DNA from: Trichococcus palustris | GTDB lineage: Bacteria; Bacillota; Bacilli; Lactobacillales; Aerococcaceae | Direction of reading: 5' to 3' | NCBI RefSeq assembly: GCF_900114465.1 | Contig: NZ_FOTD01000004.1 | Location: forward strand, 62,001-126,000 | Length of the DNA stretch: 64,000 nt | Shown here: piece by piece, positions 27,664 to 36,394 of the stretch | Layout: every line of letters begins with the position of its first letter | Position numbering within the stretch: position 1 is the stretch's first letter | Made by a program: the position numbers and the translations under genes | Notes under the pieces: generated by a model | Told to the model about the DNA's origin: nothing | Databases searched by the model: none | The model's input: only the letters and a program-made list of their open reading frames with translations

Positions 27664-28785
27664 ATGTCAGGGAAAACAAAAAGAAAATACGATCATGAGT
27701 CAATGCTAATTGCAAAATCCATAACACAATCATTAAAAAAAATTTCTGAAATACTTCCACAGTATTATACTAAACAAGATTTAATTAACGAATACAAAAA
27801 ATATTATCCTTTTGACTGGCAAAGATTAGTAGAAAGGCAACAAAATTATCAGGAAAAAGATGTATTTCTTATCTCAAAGAGAATAAAGAAGAGGTATTAT
27901 GCAAAAACTGCAGATGAATTTTTCTTCTCATTACCCAAGGTAAAGCATATGTTATCAGAAGGAATGAGAATTAAGTACTCTAATAATTTTGAAATTGAGC
28001 TTGTATTAACCAAAATAAAAGAACTTGAGAGTAAGAGGACTATTGCTAATGAAAAAATCACTTCTCGAATAAGGGAATCAAAATTAAATGCCCAAAATGT
28101 TACGCCATCGTATCTGGATTATTATATAAAAGATTACCATAAGAAGGGCATTACAACTGAAGAAAAACTAATAATTGCAACAGAATTAGCTAAGTTTGAT
28201 ACTGATGAAGTCACAATATTCTTTAGGAAACTGAATGATTCAGAAAAAAATGACATGATCAGAAGGCTTAGTTATGATCATCTTATTGATTTTGGGCATT
28301 ATGCAAAATTAAGGAAAGGATTCAAAGGTAAGAAAAAAAACTATCAGACAGAGAGAGTAAGCTTGGAGGATGTGAGACCTCAAGATTTATACACAAGGCT
28401 GCAATCACACGCTGTCAATAGTAAGCAACGGTATGATTATTTTATTTCTCATAGTAGCATGGATAAAAAACGAGTTAGGGATATTACTAATGAGCTCAAT
28501 TTAAAGGGGAATTTATGTTACTGTGACTGGTCGATAGATGATATTTTTTTGAAACGCGAATATGTGAGTGAGTACACTAAAGAAGTATTAAAAGTACGAA
28601 TGGAACAATCAAATAAATTGCTATTTATTAGAACTAAAAATTCTATGAAGTCCGATTGGGTAGAATTCGAATTGAAATATTTTGAACAATTGGGAAAACC
28701 GATATATGAGATTAATCATTTAGAAAACACAAAATCACTATACTCACAGTTTGACATTGAAAAAGTTAAAAGGAAGGTCAGATAG
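27664..28785 (+). CDS. TIR-domain protein with novel N-terminal region (putative defence)
   Basis: A 373-residue protein starting behind AGGAGGTC. Residues 1-250 are charged, helical and unrecognised. The C-terminal TIR domain (about 256-350) has YDYFISHSSMDKKRVRDITN, LCYCDWSIDD and SMKSDWVEFELKYF, where Glu336 sits at the catalytic glutamate position of NAD-cleaving TIRs (W+4). Known bacterial TIRs in defence make cyclic-ADPR-type signals or deplete NAD+. It is the first gene of a tight operon (1 base before the next). The genes are AT-rich compared with the NERD genes downstream, suggesting transfer. Confidence 0.85.
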   Translation: MSGKTKRKYDHESMLIAKSITQSLKKISEILPQYYTKQDLINEYKKYYPFDWQRLVERQQNYQEKDVFLISKRIKKRYYAKTADEFFFSLPKVKHMLSEGMRIKYSNNFEIELVLTKIKELESKRTIANEKITSRIRESKLNAQNVTPSYLDYYIKDYHKKGITTEEKLIIATELAKFDTDEVTIFFRKLNDSEKNDMIRRLSYDHLIDFGHYAKLRKGFKGKKKNYQTERVSLEDVRPQDLYTRLQSHAVNSKQRYDYFISHSSMDKKRVRDITNELNLKGNLCYCDWSIDDIFLKREYVSEYTKEVLKVRMEQSNKLLFIRTKNSMKSDWVEFELKYFEQLGKPIYEINHLENTKSLYSQFDIEKVKRKVR

Positions 28786-28786
28786 T

Positions 28787-29602
28787 ATGGCTATGATAAC
28801 GCATATATTTTACATTTTAATAATCATATTACTTTTATTGATCAGAGAAAAGATTAGTTTTAAATCTGGTTTAATTGATTTATTTTTATTGGGAGCGCTA
28901 GTATTAATGGTTGTATATTTGTTTAATTACTATGAAATTACGAAGAATATTCAGGTTACCCAATTTTTTGATTCACTAAAACTAATATTGCAGATAATTT
29001 TATTATTAATAGGTGTTATTATTTTTCTGCTTGCAATCATAGGATTTTGGGGAAAAAGATATACACTTAGAGTGGACAATTTCAATATTGGTGGTATTAA
29101 TGTACTTTTTGATAGATCTAATGAAATATTTATTAGGGCAGTAGGCGGATTATTGGAAACTAAAAGGAGTATATTTAAATTTGATAAAAGAGTCGATAAT
29201 ATTTATGAGGTGTTCAATTCATATTACGAAATATACAAGTATCTAAGAGATAATATAGAATTGTTAGATTCGGAAAAAGATATAGAGTTGTATTCACTTA
29301 CTTTAGGGATGATAAGTCAACTAAATCGGTTTTTAACTAAGCATCAAAATGATTATCGAAGGTGGTATGATAAAGTTTCCTCAGATGATAGGGTATGCAT
29401 ATATGATAAGAATCAAAACAAGTATACTGAGGAAATAATCATATTTCATGGAACAACTATTCAAAAAATCCAAGAACAATATTATAGATATGATGAATTA
29501 GTTAAAGACTTTGAGACTTTAAATAGATCATTTTCTGATAATAGAATCGCTACTGCTTTTAAATTAAAGAATCATTACTGGGAGGAGAATATAGATGCAT
29601 AA
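28787..29602 (+). CDS. Membrane protein between two TIR genes (putative effector)
   Basis: A 271-residue protein with three hydrophobic segments (about residues 4-20, 28-48 and 64-89) and a helical, charged cytosolic part of about 180 residues. The start is set by AGGAAGG just before ATG, 1 base after the preceding stop. I recognise no macro, SIR2, SLOG or nuclease motif. By analogy with Thoeris systems whose effector has membrane helices, it may be a membrane-damaging effector gated by a TIR-made signal; this is inference. It overlaps the next gene by eight bases. Confidence 0.75.
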   Translation: MAMITHIFYILIIILLLLIREKISFKSGLIDLFLLGALVLMVVYLFNYYEITKNIQVTQFFDSLKLILQIILLLIGVIIFLLAIIGFWGKRYTLRVDNFNIGGINVLFDRSNEIFIRAVGGLLETKRSIFKFDKRVDNIYEVFNSYYEIYKYLRDNIELLDSEKDIELYSLTLGMISQLNRFLTKHQNDYRRWYDKVSSDDRVCIYDKNQNKYTEEIIIFHGTTIQKIQEQYYRYDELVKDFETLNRSFSDNRIATAFKLKNHYWEENIDA

Positions 29603-30203
29603 AACTTTTATAAGTTATCACCACGCAAATGAACAAGACTTAAAAGATGACATAGTTAAAAAAGGAGTAACTGGTGGTGAATTCCTTGATAAATCTGTTG
29701 AAGACGGAGATATCGAAATAGATTTATCAGAGGATACAATAATGAAGAAAATAAAAAAAGATTTTCTGGAGGATGCAAGTGTTGTTATTGTTCTAATAGG
29801 AGAAGAGACTGCCAACAGGCCATATGTTAATTCTGAAATTCAAACTGCTTTGTGGGGAGATAACAGATGTGGATTAATAGGCGTTGTGAGAGATGAAGTT
29901 TATGATAAAATTTATGAAACAACTGTTTGTAAACATAGCGAATGTAATTGTGGAATATATTTAAACTCACCAACCAATACTTTTGAAGATAAAATTCCTT
30001 ATTTGATTAATAAAAATCATTTCATTTTAGGAGATGGAGAATCTACTGCACCACATTTCAATAATTCTGAAGCATATTGTAGCATATATAAATATACAAC
30101 CTTCTTTAATAATATGGAAATGTATATTGATGAAGCGTTTAATAAAAAAGATAAAAATTTTCCAGTGATTAAAAGAAATAGTGCCGACACAGCTACGATT
30201 TAA
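29595..30203 (+). CDS. ThsB-like TIR protein (DUF1863 / MTH538-type)
   Basis: A 202-residue protein starting MHKTFISYHHANEQDLKDDI, the N-terminal strand and loop of the ThsB/MTH538 TIR-like family. SVVIVLIGEETANRPYVNSE follows, with Glu81 in the catalytic position (R-x-Y-V-x-x-E). ThsB proteins sense phage infection and convert NAD+ to signal nucleotides that switch on ThsA. Here no ThsA with SIR2 is adjacent; the partners are the membrane protein and the C-terminal TIR protein. Last gene of the operon. Confidence 0.85.
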   Translation: MHKTFISYHHANEQDLKDDIVKKGVTGGEFLDKSVEDGDIEIDLSEDTIMKKIKKDFLEDASVVIVLIGEETANRPYVNSEIQTALWGDNRCGLIGVVRDEVYDKIYETTVCKHSECNCGIYLNSPTNTFEDKIPYLINKNHFILGDGESTAPHFNNSEAYCSIYKYTTFFNNMEMYIDEAFNKKDKNFPVIKRNSADTATI

Positions 30204-30295
30204 TATTATATGAGGCGTAGTAACTTGCATCCTTGAGGAGACATCAATTGGGCATTTGTTAGTTAGGATAATACGAACGAGAATGGAGGATTATG

Positions 30296-31366
30296 ATGGG
30301 AGTTTTTGATTCATTCAAAGAAGTTATCATGCAAAAACCGGTACATTTGAAGAAGCCGGATTTTTATAAGGCAGAAAGTGATGCAAAGAACCAATTGGAG
30401 CGGTTGGAGCAGCTTTACGCCACTGCCCCGGATAAGGTGAAGCCGCAGATAGAGCGGGATATCAAGCTGCTTTCCTATGGCATTGCCGGGGAGGAGCAGG
30501 TTGCGTTTGAGCTGAACAACAGCTACCTGCCAATCATCGTCCTGCACGATCTGCGCCTCGAGCACGAGGGATTTTCGGTGCAGATAGACTACCTCATTAT
30601 CACCACGAAGTTTTGCCTGATCGTCGAATGCAAAAACCTCTTCGGCAACCTCGAAGTGAACAGCAGAGGCGAGTTCATCCGCGAACTGGACTTCAACGGA
30701 AAACGCAAAAAAGAAGGCATCTACAGCCCCGTAACCCAAAATGTTCGGCATATGGAAATGATCAAACAGCTGCGGTTGGCAAATAAAAAGAATCCCCTGA
30801 TGCGCGCAGCGTTAGAGAAATCTTTTGGCGATTTTCACCGCTCCGTCATCGTCCTGGCTAATCCCAAAACTGTTATTAACCTAAAACAAGCGCCCAAAGC
30901 AATCAAAGACCAAATCATCCGCAGCGACCAACTGATCGCACACATCAAAAGATTGCTGCGCGAAAGCAAAGATTTGTCATCTTCCGAAAAAGAGATGTAT
31001 GAGATGGCGGACTTTTTCCTGAATTTGCATACAGAAAATACCGTCGACTACACAAAGAAATATTTCCAGGAGGCGGATTCTGAAGCGGCATCAGAGACTG
31101 AAGCGAGCGGCCGATCTGAAATAAGTATTGAGGAATCACCGTTATATCAGGCACTCAAACAATACCGCTATGTGACGAGCAAAGCGGAAGGAATCAAGGC
31201 CTTTCAGATTTTCAGCAATGCGCAGCTGGAGGCGCTGATTACTGCGATGCCCCAAAATTTGGAGGACATTAAGAAGATTTCTGGGTTTGGTGATGTTAAG
31301 TGCGAGAAATATGGGGAAGGGATTATTGAGATAGTGAGTAAGTATAGAGAAGCCGGAAGTCATTAA
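30296..31366 (+). CDS. NERD-domain protein with C-terminal HRDC-like domain
   Basis: A 356-residue protein. A nuclease-related (NERD) domain lies at about residues 60-180, with GEEQVAFEL, VQIDYLIITTKFCLIVECKN (the D...ExK pattern of restriction-endonuclease folds) and SPVTQNVRHMEMIKQL. The C-terminal 70 residues have the HRDC-like pattern FQIFSNAQLEALITAMPQNL then KISGFGDVKCEKYGEGI. NERD proteins are thought to act on DNA; the role is unknown. Of the two adjacent ATGs the second has better spacing from GGAGGA. It follows the TIR operon by about 90 bases. Confidence 0.85.
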   Translation: MGVFDSFKEVIMQKPVHLKKPDFYKAESDAKNQLERLEQLYATAPDKVKPQIERDIKLLSYGIAGEEQVAFELNNSYLPIIVLHDLRLEHEGFSVQIDYLIITTKFCLIVECKNLFGNLEVNSRGEFIRELDFNGKRKKEGIYSPVTQNVRHMEMIKQLRLANKKNPLMRAALEKSFGDFHRSVIVLANPKTVINLKQAPKAIKDQIIRSDQLIAHIKRLLRESKDLSSSEKEMYEMADFFLNLHTENTVDYTKKYFQEADSEAASETEASGRSEISIEESPLYQALKQYRYVTSKAEGIKAFQIFSNAQLEALITAMPQNLEDIKKISGFGDVKCEKYGEGIIEIVSKYREAGSH

Positions 31367-31664
31367 GACCAAAGGGTGCATGTGGACAATCGCATGCTGA
31401 TCCACCTGAATATCGACTATGGATTTCACCTTGATAACATCAACTTACAGTCATGATATTGCTGGAATAGACGGAATATTCAAACCCATCAGCGCGGCTT
31501 TTTTATTTATCCGGGCCAGAACGAGCTGGGTAGAGAATATTTAAATTAGCATAATGCAATGTGATGGAATAGATGTTCGGTTCAGTATTCATTTTAAGCT
31601 GGTCAACACAGAGTGCGTGTTCTAACAAAAAGCAATTCATTCACTGGTAAAGGAGCTACCCGAT

Positions 31665-32348
31665 ATGGGAGTATTGATATTCATCATTTTGTTGGCAGCT
31701 ATGGTAATAATCCCGCCACAGCAAGGCCATTTCAAGTCATCCGGATACAAAGATGCGAGCGGCCACAGTTTTTTTGAAACAGTAACGGATCGCGGGCGCA
31801 ATGGAGAGTATTTGACCTATTCCTATTTGGAACGTTTCGGCGAGGAGCACAAATTATTGACCAACGTTTATTTGCCAAAGGAAGACGGAACAACTACCGA
31901 AATCGACCTGATCATGATTACGGCAACTGGTATCTATGTGTTCGAGTCAAAGAATTACAGCGGCTGGATTTTTGGGGACGAGAACACCAAATTCTGGACG
32001 CAATCACTGAAGGGCGGAAAAAAGTATCGCTTTTACAACCCCATTTGGCAGAACAAGAAGCACATTAGCGCGTTGAGGAAGCACCTTAAACTGGGTAACG
32101 ACGTGTTTCGCTCCTACATCATCTTCAGCGAACGCTGCGAATTGAAGAAAATGTTCGTCCATTCTCCGGAAGTCAAGGTCATGAACCGGAATGTGTTATT
32201 CAGAGAGGTCGAGGATGACATGACTTATCTGCCGGATCGTTTGAGTGTCTTGGAGATCAATCAGATCTACAGCGAATTATCGCGGTATGCCCTGGCGGAT
32301 GCTGCCACGAAACAGGCGCATATCGATGCTATGACATGGCGAAAGTAG
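31665..32348 (+). CDS. Membrane-anchored NERD-domain protein (paralogue 1)
   Basis: A 227-residue protein. An N-terminal hydrophobic anchor (GVLIFIILLAAMVIIPP) is followed by a NERD domain with GRNGEYLTYSYLE, TEIDLIMITATGIYVFESKN and YNPIWQNKKHISALRKHL. The D...ExK-like core (EID...ESK) suggests a membrane-tethered nuclease-like protein. About 65% of residues agree by eye with the next gene, so the two arose by tandem duplication. Ribosome site AAAGGAGCT. Confidence 0.85.
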   Translation: MGVLIFIILLAAMVIIPPQQGHFKSSGYKDASGHSFFETVTDRGRNGEYLTYSYLERFGEEHKLLTNVYLPKEDGTTTEIDLIMITATGIYVFESKNYSGWIFGDENTKFWTQSLKGGKKYRFYNPIWQNKKHISALRKHLKLGNDVFRSYIIFSERCELKKMFVHSPEVKVMNRNVLFREVEDDMTYLPDRLSVLEINQIYSELSRYALADAATKQAHIDAMTWRK

Positions 32349-32388
32349 TCATTGGAATTCCAAAAGGCAAAATGAATGAAAAATAGAA

Positions 32389-32446
32389 AATGCACTAAAT
32401 TACCCGCACTGATATAGTGAATGCGGGTAATTTAGTGCATTTTTTA
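32389..32446 (+). terminator. Strong terminator, perfect 20-bp stem
   Basis: AATGCACTAAATTACCCGCA (32389-32408) pairs perfectly with the complement at 32422-32441, followed by T-rich sequence. It ends the first NERD paralogue transcript. The long perfect stem could also arrest in the opposite direction. Confidence 0.8.
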
Positions 32447-32792
32447 TACAACAATATTTGAAGATCTCTTGCAAGGGCCGACATCACAGGCAGTTGTCGG
32501 TTGCTCGGCATATTTATCTCTCTCAACATCCGTGTCAGTCAAAAAAAAACGGCTGATGGCGGTATGAAACCCACAATAGTGAAATAATTTCCATGCTGTA
32601 CGCCGCTTCTTTGATTATTTGCGTATATTGTTTATGTGGACCGGAGGATACCTCGGCACAATACCAACAAAGCCAATTTTCAGGGGATGATCATAGCCGC
32701 ATTACTGTTGCAAATGATTCATTTTATGGGTGCCTAGCTTCGATGGTATTGTGTGAAAGCCACTAAAACGTGCACACAAAGGAGCTGCTGAT

Positions 32793-33473
32793 TTGGAAAC
32801 ATTCCTATTTTGTCTCTTCCTGGTCTGCTTTATTGCGCTACTGCCTAAAAAGAAATTCAAGAAATCCGGTTATCAAACCGCGAGCGGAAATAGTTATTCC
32901 GAAATCATGATGGGGATAGGCATTTACGGAGAATTCCTGACCTATTCCATCCTGGAAGATTTAGGTGATGAGAACAAATTACTGACAAACGTGTATTTGT
33001 CCAAGGTAGATGGCTCCACCATCGAAATCGATATCATCATGATTGCGCCGACCGGCATCTATGTCTTCGAGTCGAAGAATTACAGCGGCTGGATATTCGG
33101 CGATGAACATAACAAATACTGGATGCAGATGTTCCCAAACCAGCAAAAATATCAGTTCTACAACCCGATTTGGCAAAATAAAAGGCATATCAGCGTGCTT
33201 AAGGAGCATTTGGGATTGGACGATGAGGTGTTCCGTTCCTATATTGTTTTCAGTGAGCGCTGTACGCTGAAGAAAATGATCGTCCATTCCCCGAAAGTGA
33301 AGGTGATGAACCGGGATGAGCTGGCCTGTGAGATTGTTGAGGACATGGCGCAGCTGCCGGAACTTTTGAGCCTCTGGGAAATCGAGCAAATCTACAATGA
33401 ATTGGCTAACTATTCGTTTGCGGACGACGCGACGAAGCAAGCCCATATCGATGCGATCGGAGGTAGAGACTAA
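32793..33473 (+). CDS. Membrane-anchored NERD-domain protein (paralogue 2)
   Basis: A 226-residue protein starting at TTG, behind the same AAAGGAGCT ribosome site as paralogue 1. A short hydrophobic N-terminus (FLFCLFLVCFIALLP) precedes a NERD domain with TIEIDIIMIAPTGIYVFESK and YNPIWQNKRHISVLKEHLGL. The C-terminus (IEQIYNELANYSFADDATKQ) mirrors that of the upstream gene. The duplicated pair is separated by about 440 bases of hairpin-rich sequence. Confidence 0.85.
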   Translation: METFLFCLFLVCFIALLPKKKFKKSGYQTASGNSYSEIMMGIGIYGEFLTYSILEDLGDENKLLTNVYLSKVDGSTIEIDIIMIAPTGIYVFESKNYSGWIFGDEHNKYWMQMFPNQQKYQFYNPIWQNKRHISVLKEHLGLDDEVFRSYIVFSERCTLKKMIVHSPKVKVMNRDELACEIVEDMAQLPELLSLWEIEQIYNELANYSFADDATKQAHIDAIGGRD

Positions 33474-33504
33474 ATAAGAGTGGACAGCGCAACTATTACG
33501 AAAT

Positions 33505-33700
33505 AAACGGCATATACCCGGTGAGATACTACTCGGCGGGTATATTTAATGGATATGGAACCCGAATTACCGGCGAAACAATCCACACTGGTAAATCTGC
33601 CCTTGGAGGAGACCGGAAATCTCTGTGAGGCCCTGCTCACCGAGAAGTCACAACTAAAAGCTACCGAAATCCCCGGCGAAGCCCACATTCATCTTATTTT
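33505..33700. repeat. Degenerate copy of the 201-bp hairpin repeat
   Basis: The order of blocks matches the repeat after galU: TACCCGGTGAG, then CCGGCGAA, CTGCCCTTGGAGG, GAGGCCCTGCTCACCGAGAA and ATCCCCGGCGAAGCC. Many substitutions show it is old. A short + strand open frame here is a by-product. Confidence 0.7.
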
Positions 33701-33724
33701 TTTCGTAGAACAAGAACTGCTGGC

Positions 33725-33770
33725 AAAAGCCATTGATTTATCGCTTTCCGGATAAATCAATGGCTTTTTT
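33725..33770 (+). terminator. Terminator, perfect 18-bp stem
   Basis: AAAAGCCATTGATTTATC pairs perfectly with GATAAATCAATGGCTTTT around an 8-base loop, then T-rich. The stem core AGCCAyTGATTTATC is shared with the hairpin at 24750, so this terminator type is dispersed. Confidence 0.85.
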
Positions 33771-33883
33771 AATTTTTAGGGTTACACATTTCATTCGCCC
33801 GACGTCTTTTCATATAGAGACTACGAACGGGGCCGGAGATTACCGCATCGTTCAGTCCTACACTATCAAACGAAAGCAGGGCG

Positions 33884-34687
33884 ATGAGAATGGATAAAAT
33901 GATGAACGGAATAGACATATTGGCGATGGGTTACGGGTTCATCCCGAAAATGGTGATGAGGGATAAGCAGCTGACGGTCGAGGCGAAGGCGATCTATTCT
34001 TACATAGCGTCTTTCGCCGGCAATGGAAATACGGCATACCCGTCGGTCGATCTGATCTGCGATGAGCTGCAGATCGGCAAGGACCGTTTCCAGAAGCACA
34101 AAAAATATTTATTGGAAAAAGGCTACCTCGTCATCCAACGCGGCGCTGCGACCAACGGAAAATTCGGCAACAACCTTTATGTGATCCGACAGGCGGCAGC
34201 CAACGAATCGGAAGCAAGTGAAAACGAAGAGGCAACGGAAAAGGAGAATCCGTTGCCTACTTTTACGGCTGAGGCGGACAAGTCAACGGCAACTGAGACG
34301 CAGGTCAATCATGTCACTAATAATAACAAGAGCAATAATAACAATCTTATAAATAACAAAACCAAAGATCTTTATGAAGAAGATGAAGACGACACTGAAA
34401 TCATAACAAAAGAAAAAAAGACCCCGGACAGCTTCGCCTACTGGCAAGAAAAATGGACTGAGCACTTCGGTGAGCAAACGCCATACACCCGGATGATTCA
34501 CCAAGGGCTGCAGCAGTGGGCAACTTGCTTTGGCGATGAGGAGGTTGTGCTGCACGCCTTCGTCCGGGCCGGCCGTTACGGCGGGAAATCCTATGCCTAT
34601 CTGGACAGCATCCTGCGCAACTGGTGGGACGAAGGCATCCGCTCCATCGAGGAGATCTATGACCGGGAGATTGCGGAACGGTATTGA
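33884..34687 (+). CDS. Winged-helix / DnaD-like replication protein
   Basis: A 267-residue protein. The N-terminal winged-helix reads GFIPKMVMRDKQLTVEAKAI then SVDLICDELQIGKDRFQKHK. A low-complexity linker is rich in Glu, Asn and Asp (about residues 105-180). The C-terminal DnaD-like motif is YGGKSYAYLDSILRNWWDEG. Such proteins load helicase in phage, plasmid or integrative-element replication. It stands alone here, so it may be a remnant of a lost mobile element. The start could also be the ATG two codons later. Confidence 0.8.
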   Translation: MRMDKMMNGIDILAMGYGFIPKMVMRDKQLTVEAKAIYSYIASFAGNGNTAYPSVDLICDELQIGKDRFQKHKKYLLEKGYLVIQRGAATNGKFGNNLYVIRQAAANESEASENEEATEKENPLPTFTAEADKSTATETQVNHVTNNNKSNNNNLINNKTKDLYEEDEDDTEIITKEKKTPDSFAYWQEKWTEHFGEQTPYTRMIHQGLQQWATCFGDEEVVLHAFVRAGRYGGKSYAYLDSILRNWWDEGIRSIEEIYDREIAERY

Positions 34688-34696
34688 GGCTAGCGG

Positions 34697-35225
34697 ATGG
34701 TATCGGGAAAGATGGATGGATCTCCGACCAGGAGTACGTTGGCCGGAGAAGATATATTTCGGGACGGCCGAACTCCGGCGAAGCCTAGCCGACCGGAGGA
34801 GACATTTTTTTGGAGTCTCTTCTCCGGCGAAGGTATTGTTCAGCGGAGGAGAGTGGTGAACTCCGATGAAGGGCGTTCTGGATGGAGCAGGGAGACTTTG
34901 GCGGTACTCAGCTCCGGCGAGAGAATGTTGGCCGCAGCAGATTTATTTCCGGTCGGCCGAACCCCGGCGAAGCCTAGCCGCCCGGAGGTGACATTTTTGT
35001 GTGGTCTCTTCTCCGGCCAGGGTGGAGTTCACCGGAGGAGAGTGGTGAACTCCGATGAAGGTAGTGCTGGCCGGAGAAGGGAGTCTTTCGTGGTACTCAG
35101 CTCCGGCGAGGGAACGTTGGCCGGAGCAGATTTATTTCGAGGCGGCCGAACCCCGGCGAAGCCTAGCTTACCGGAGGTGACATTTTTGTGGGATTCTGTT
35201 CTCCGGCAAAGCTATTGTTCACGTA
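34697..35225. repeat. 189-bp tandem repeat, about 2.8 copies
   Basis: The landmark CGGCCGAAC-CCGGCGAAGCCTA recurs at about 34765, 34954 and 35143, a period of exactly 189 bases (63 codons). Because the period is a multiple of three, one + frame stays open over 177 codons with 63-residue repeats (GRTPAKPSRPE, RRRVVNSDEG), but there is no ribosome site and codon use is odd, so I do not call it a gene. Elements of it (GGCCGAACTCCGGCGAA) recur at 23060 and 24225. Confidence 0.85.
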
Positions 35226-35240
35226 ATTAACCTATTTAAA

Positions 35241-35269
35241 TTGTGAACATTCACAAATGGTGATATACT
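35241..35269 (+). promoter_or_regulatory. Promoter and operator of the HTH-IrrE-PIN operon
   Basis: A -35 TTGTGA (35241-35246) and a -10 TATACT (35264-35269) are spaced 17 bases apart. The inverted repeat TTGTGAA-CA-TTCACAA (35241-35256) covers the -35 and spacer, a classical repressor site. Another TGTGAA half-site follows at about 35274. The likely repressor is the HTH protein encoded 30 bases downstream. Confidence 0.7.
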
Positions 35270-35297
35270 TATATGTGAATAAAGGAGGAGATTACCG

Positions 35298-35627
35298 ATG
35301 AGAAGTGATGAGAATACATTAATGAATGTAAAGAACTGGTTAGTAGAGAATCATCGTACTCAGGTATGGTTAGCAGGTCGAATGGGTGTTGCTCCGTCAT
35401 TGGTTAGCCAATTGTTTAGTGGTGAAAGAAAACTTCAACCTGTCCATATTGGAAAAATGGCAGAAATTACTGGTAAATCGATTGCTGAATTGGCAAACTC
35501 CGAAGATAAAAAAGCGAACGAATTCGTTTATTCACTGCGTGGGAAAATTTCTACTGAAGATGGCGAACATAGTCTTGCGCAATTATTGCTTGACGTAGAA
35601 CATTTTGTTCAATTAACTGTGAAGTAG
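35298..35627 (+). CDS. Small HTH regulator of IrrE/PIN module
   Basis: A 109-residue protein with a Cro/XRE-like helix-turn-helix (VWLAGRMGVAPSLVSQLFSG, then ERKLQPVHIGKMAEITGKS). The C-terminal half is acidic and helical. It has a very strong AAAGGAGGAG ribosome site. Next to an ImmA/IrrE-type protease gene, as in phage and ICE repressor pairs, it is the probable repressor and protease substrate. It should bind the TTGTGAACATTCACAA operator just upstream. Confidence 0.8.
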   Translation: MRSDENTLMNVKNWLVENHRTQVWLAGRMGVAPSLVSQLFSGERKLQPVHIGKMAEITGKSIAELANSEDKKANEFVYSLRGKISTEDGEHSLAQLLLDVEHFVQLTVK

Positions 35628-35635
35628 AGGTAGCT

Positions 35636-36394
35636 ATGATGGTGAATAATAGACAAATTTCTGAAACTGCGGCGGAGCAGTATGCAACTGAATTTTTGAA
35701 TGATTCTTTTGGAGGCGAACTCTTTTTAGGCAGTGATATCGAACAGCTATTGTCAGAAAAGGCCTCTGTCGTATACCAAATCGTGGAGGATTCCAAATAT
35801 TATGGAGCGGCGGTACAATTTTTTGATAAGCATTTTATTGCAATCAACACCAATCAAGCATTACGTTTGAGGTATTATAGCGCAGCTCACGAGCTATGGC
35901 ATTTGCAGTATGAGTCAGGCAAAATCCCGCTCGCGGATATTCCAGATTTTGACCATGAACGAGCGGCGGATCGTTTCGCAGCAGCGGTCATGCTTCCTAA
36001 GCGGTTGGTCCAAAACTTGATGCAAAAATTGGAAGAAAATAATGATGTATTAGTTATCAGGATTGCGGATATTTCCTCTATGCCCTATGAAGCCGTGGTC
36101 AGAAGATTACAAGAGCTGGGGAAAAGATTTTCGCGAGCCATTTCCCAAAGAACAGAAGCTGATTGGATAATGGTCCGTGAAGAACTGGGTATCTCTCCTA
36201 GTGCCTTAGATAAGCATGACCCATTTGTTCAATTTAGCGCTTTGTCCAAAGAAGTAGCCGAATTGTTGAAGAACAGAGAAATCACTTTAGAGGTGGCGGC
36301 AAACATACTAAAACATACAGATCCTAAACAATCAGAGGCCTACTGGCAGGAACGACAGAAGCTGATGGAAGAACTGGATTTTGACGATGAGTGA
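35636..36394 (+). CDS. ImmA/IrrE-type zinc metallopeptidase (COG2856-like)
   Basis: A 252-residue protein with the zinc motif HELWH (His85-His89) and the third-ligand segment DHERAADRFAAAVMLP (Glu108), the M78-type ImmA/IrrE signature. Relatives cleave partner HTH repressors after DNA damage or stress. The C-terminal third is helical and has no clear family. It starts 8 bases after the HTH gene and overlaps the next gene by eight bases, so all three are co-translated. It may link stress sensing to expression of the PIN protein. Confidence 0.88.
   Translation: MMVNNRQISETAAEQYATEFLNDSFGGELFLGSDIEQLLSEKASVVYQIVEDSKYYGAAVQFFDKHFIAINTNQALRLRYYSAAHELWHLQYESGKIPLADIPDFDHERAADRFAAAVMLPKRLVQNLMQKLEENNDVLVIRIADISSMPYEAVVRRLQELGKRFSRAISQRTEADWIMVREELGISPSALDKHDPFVQFSALSKEVAELLKNREITLEVAANILKHTDPKQSEAYWQERQKLMEELDFDDE

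Noticed and set aside
34697-35230. 177-codon + strand open frame with 63-residue repeats
   Set aside because: It is created by the 189-bp DNA repeat, lacks a ribosome binding site, and its sequence units also occur as non-coding hairpin repeats elsewhere. Kept as a repeat, not a gene.
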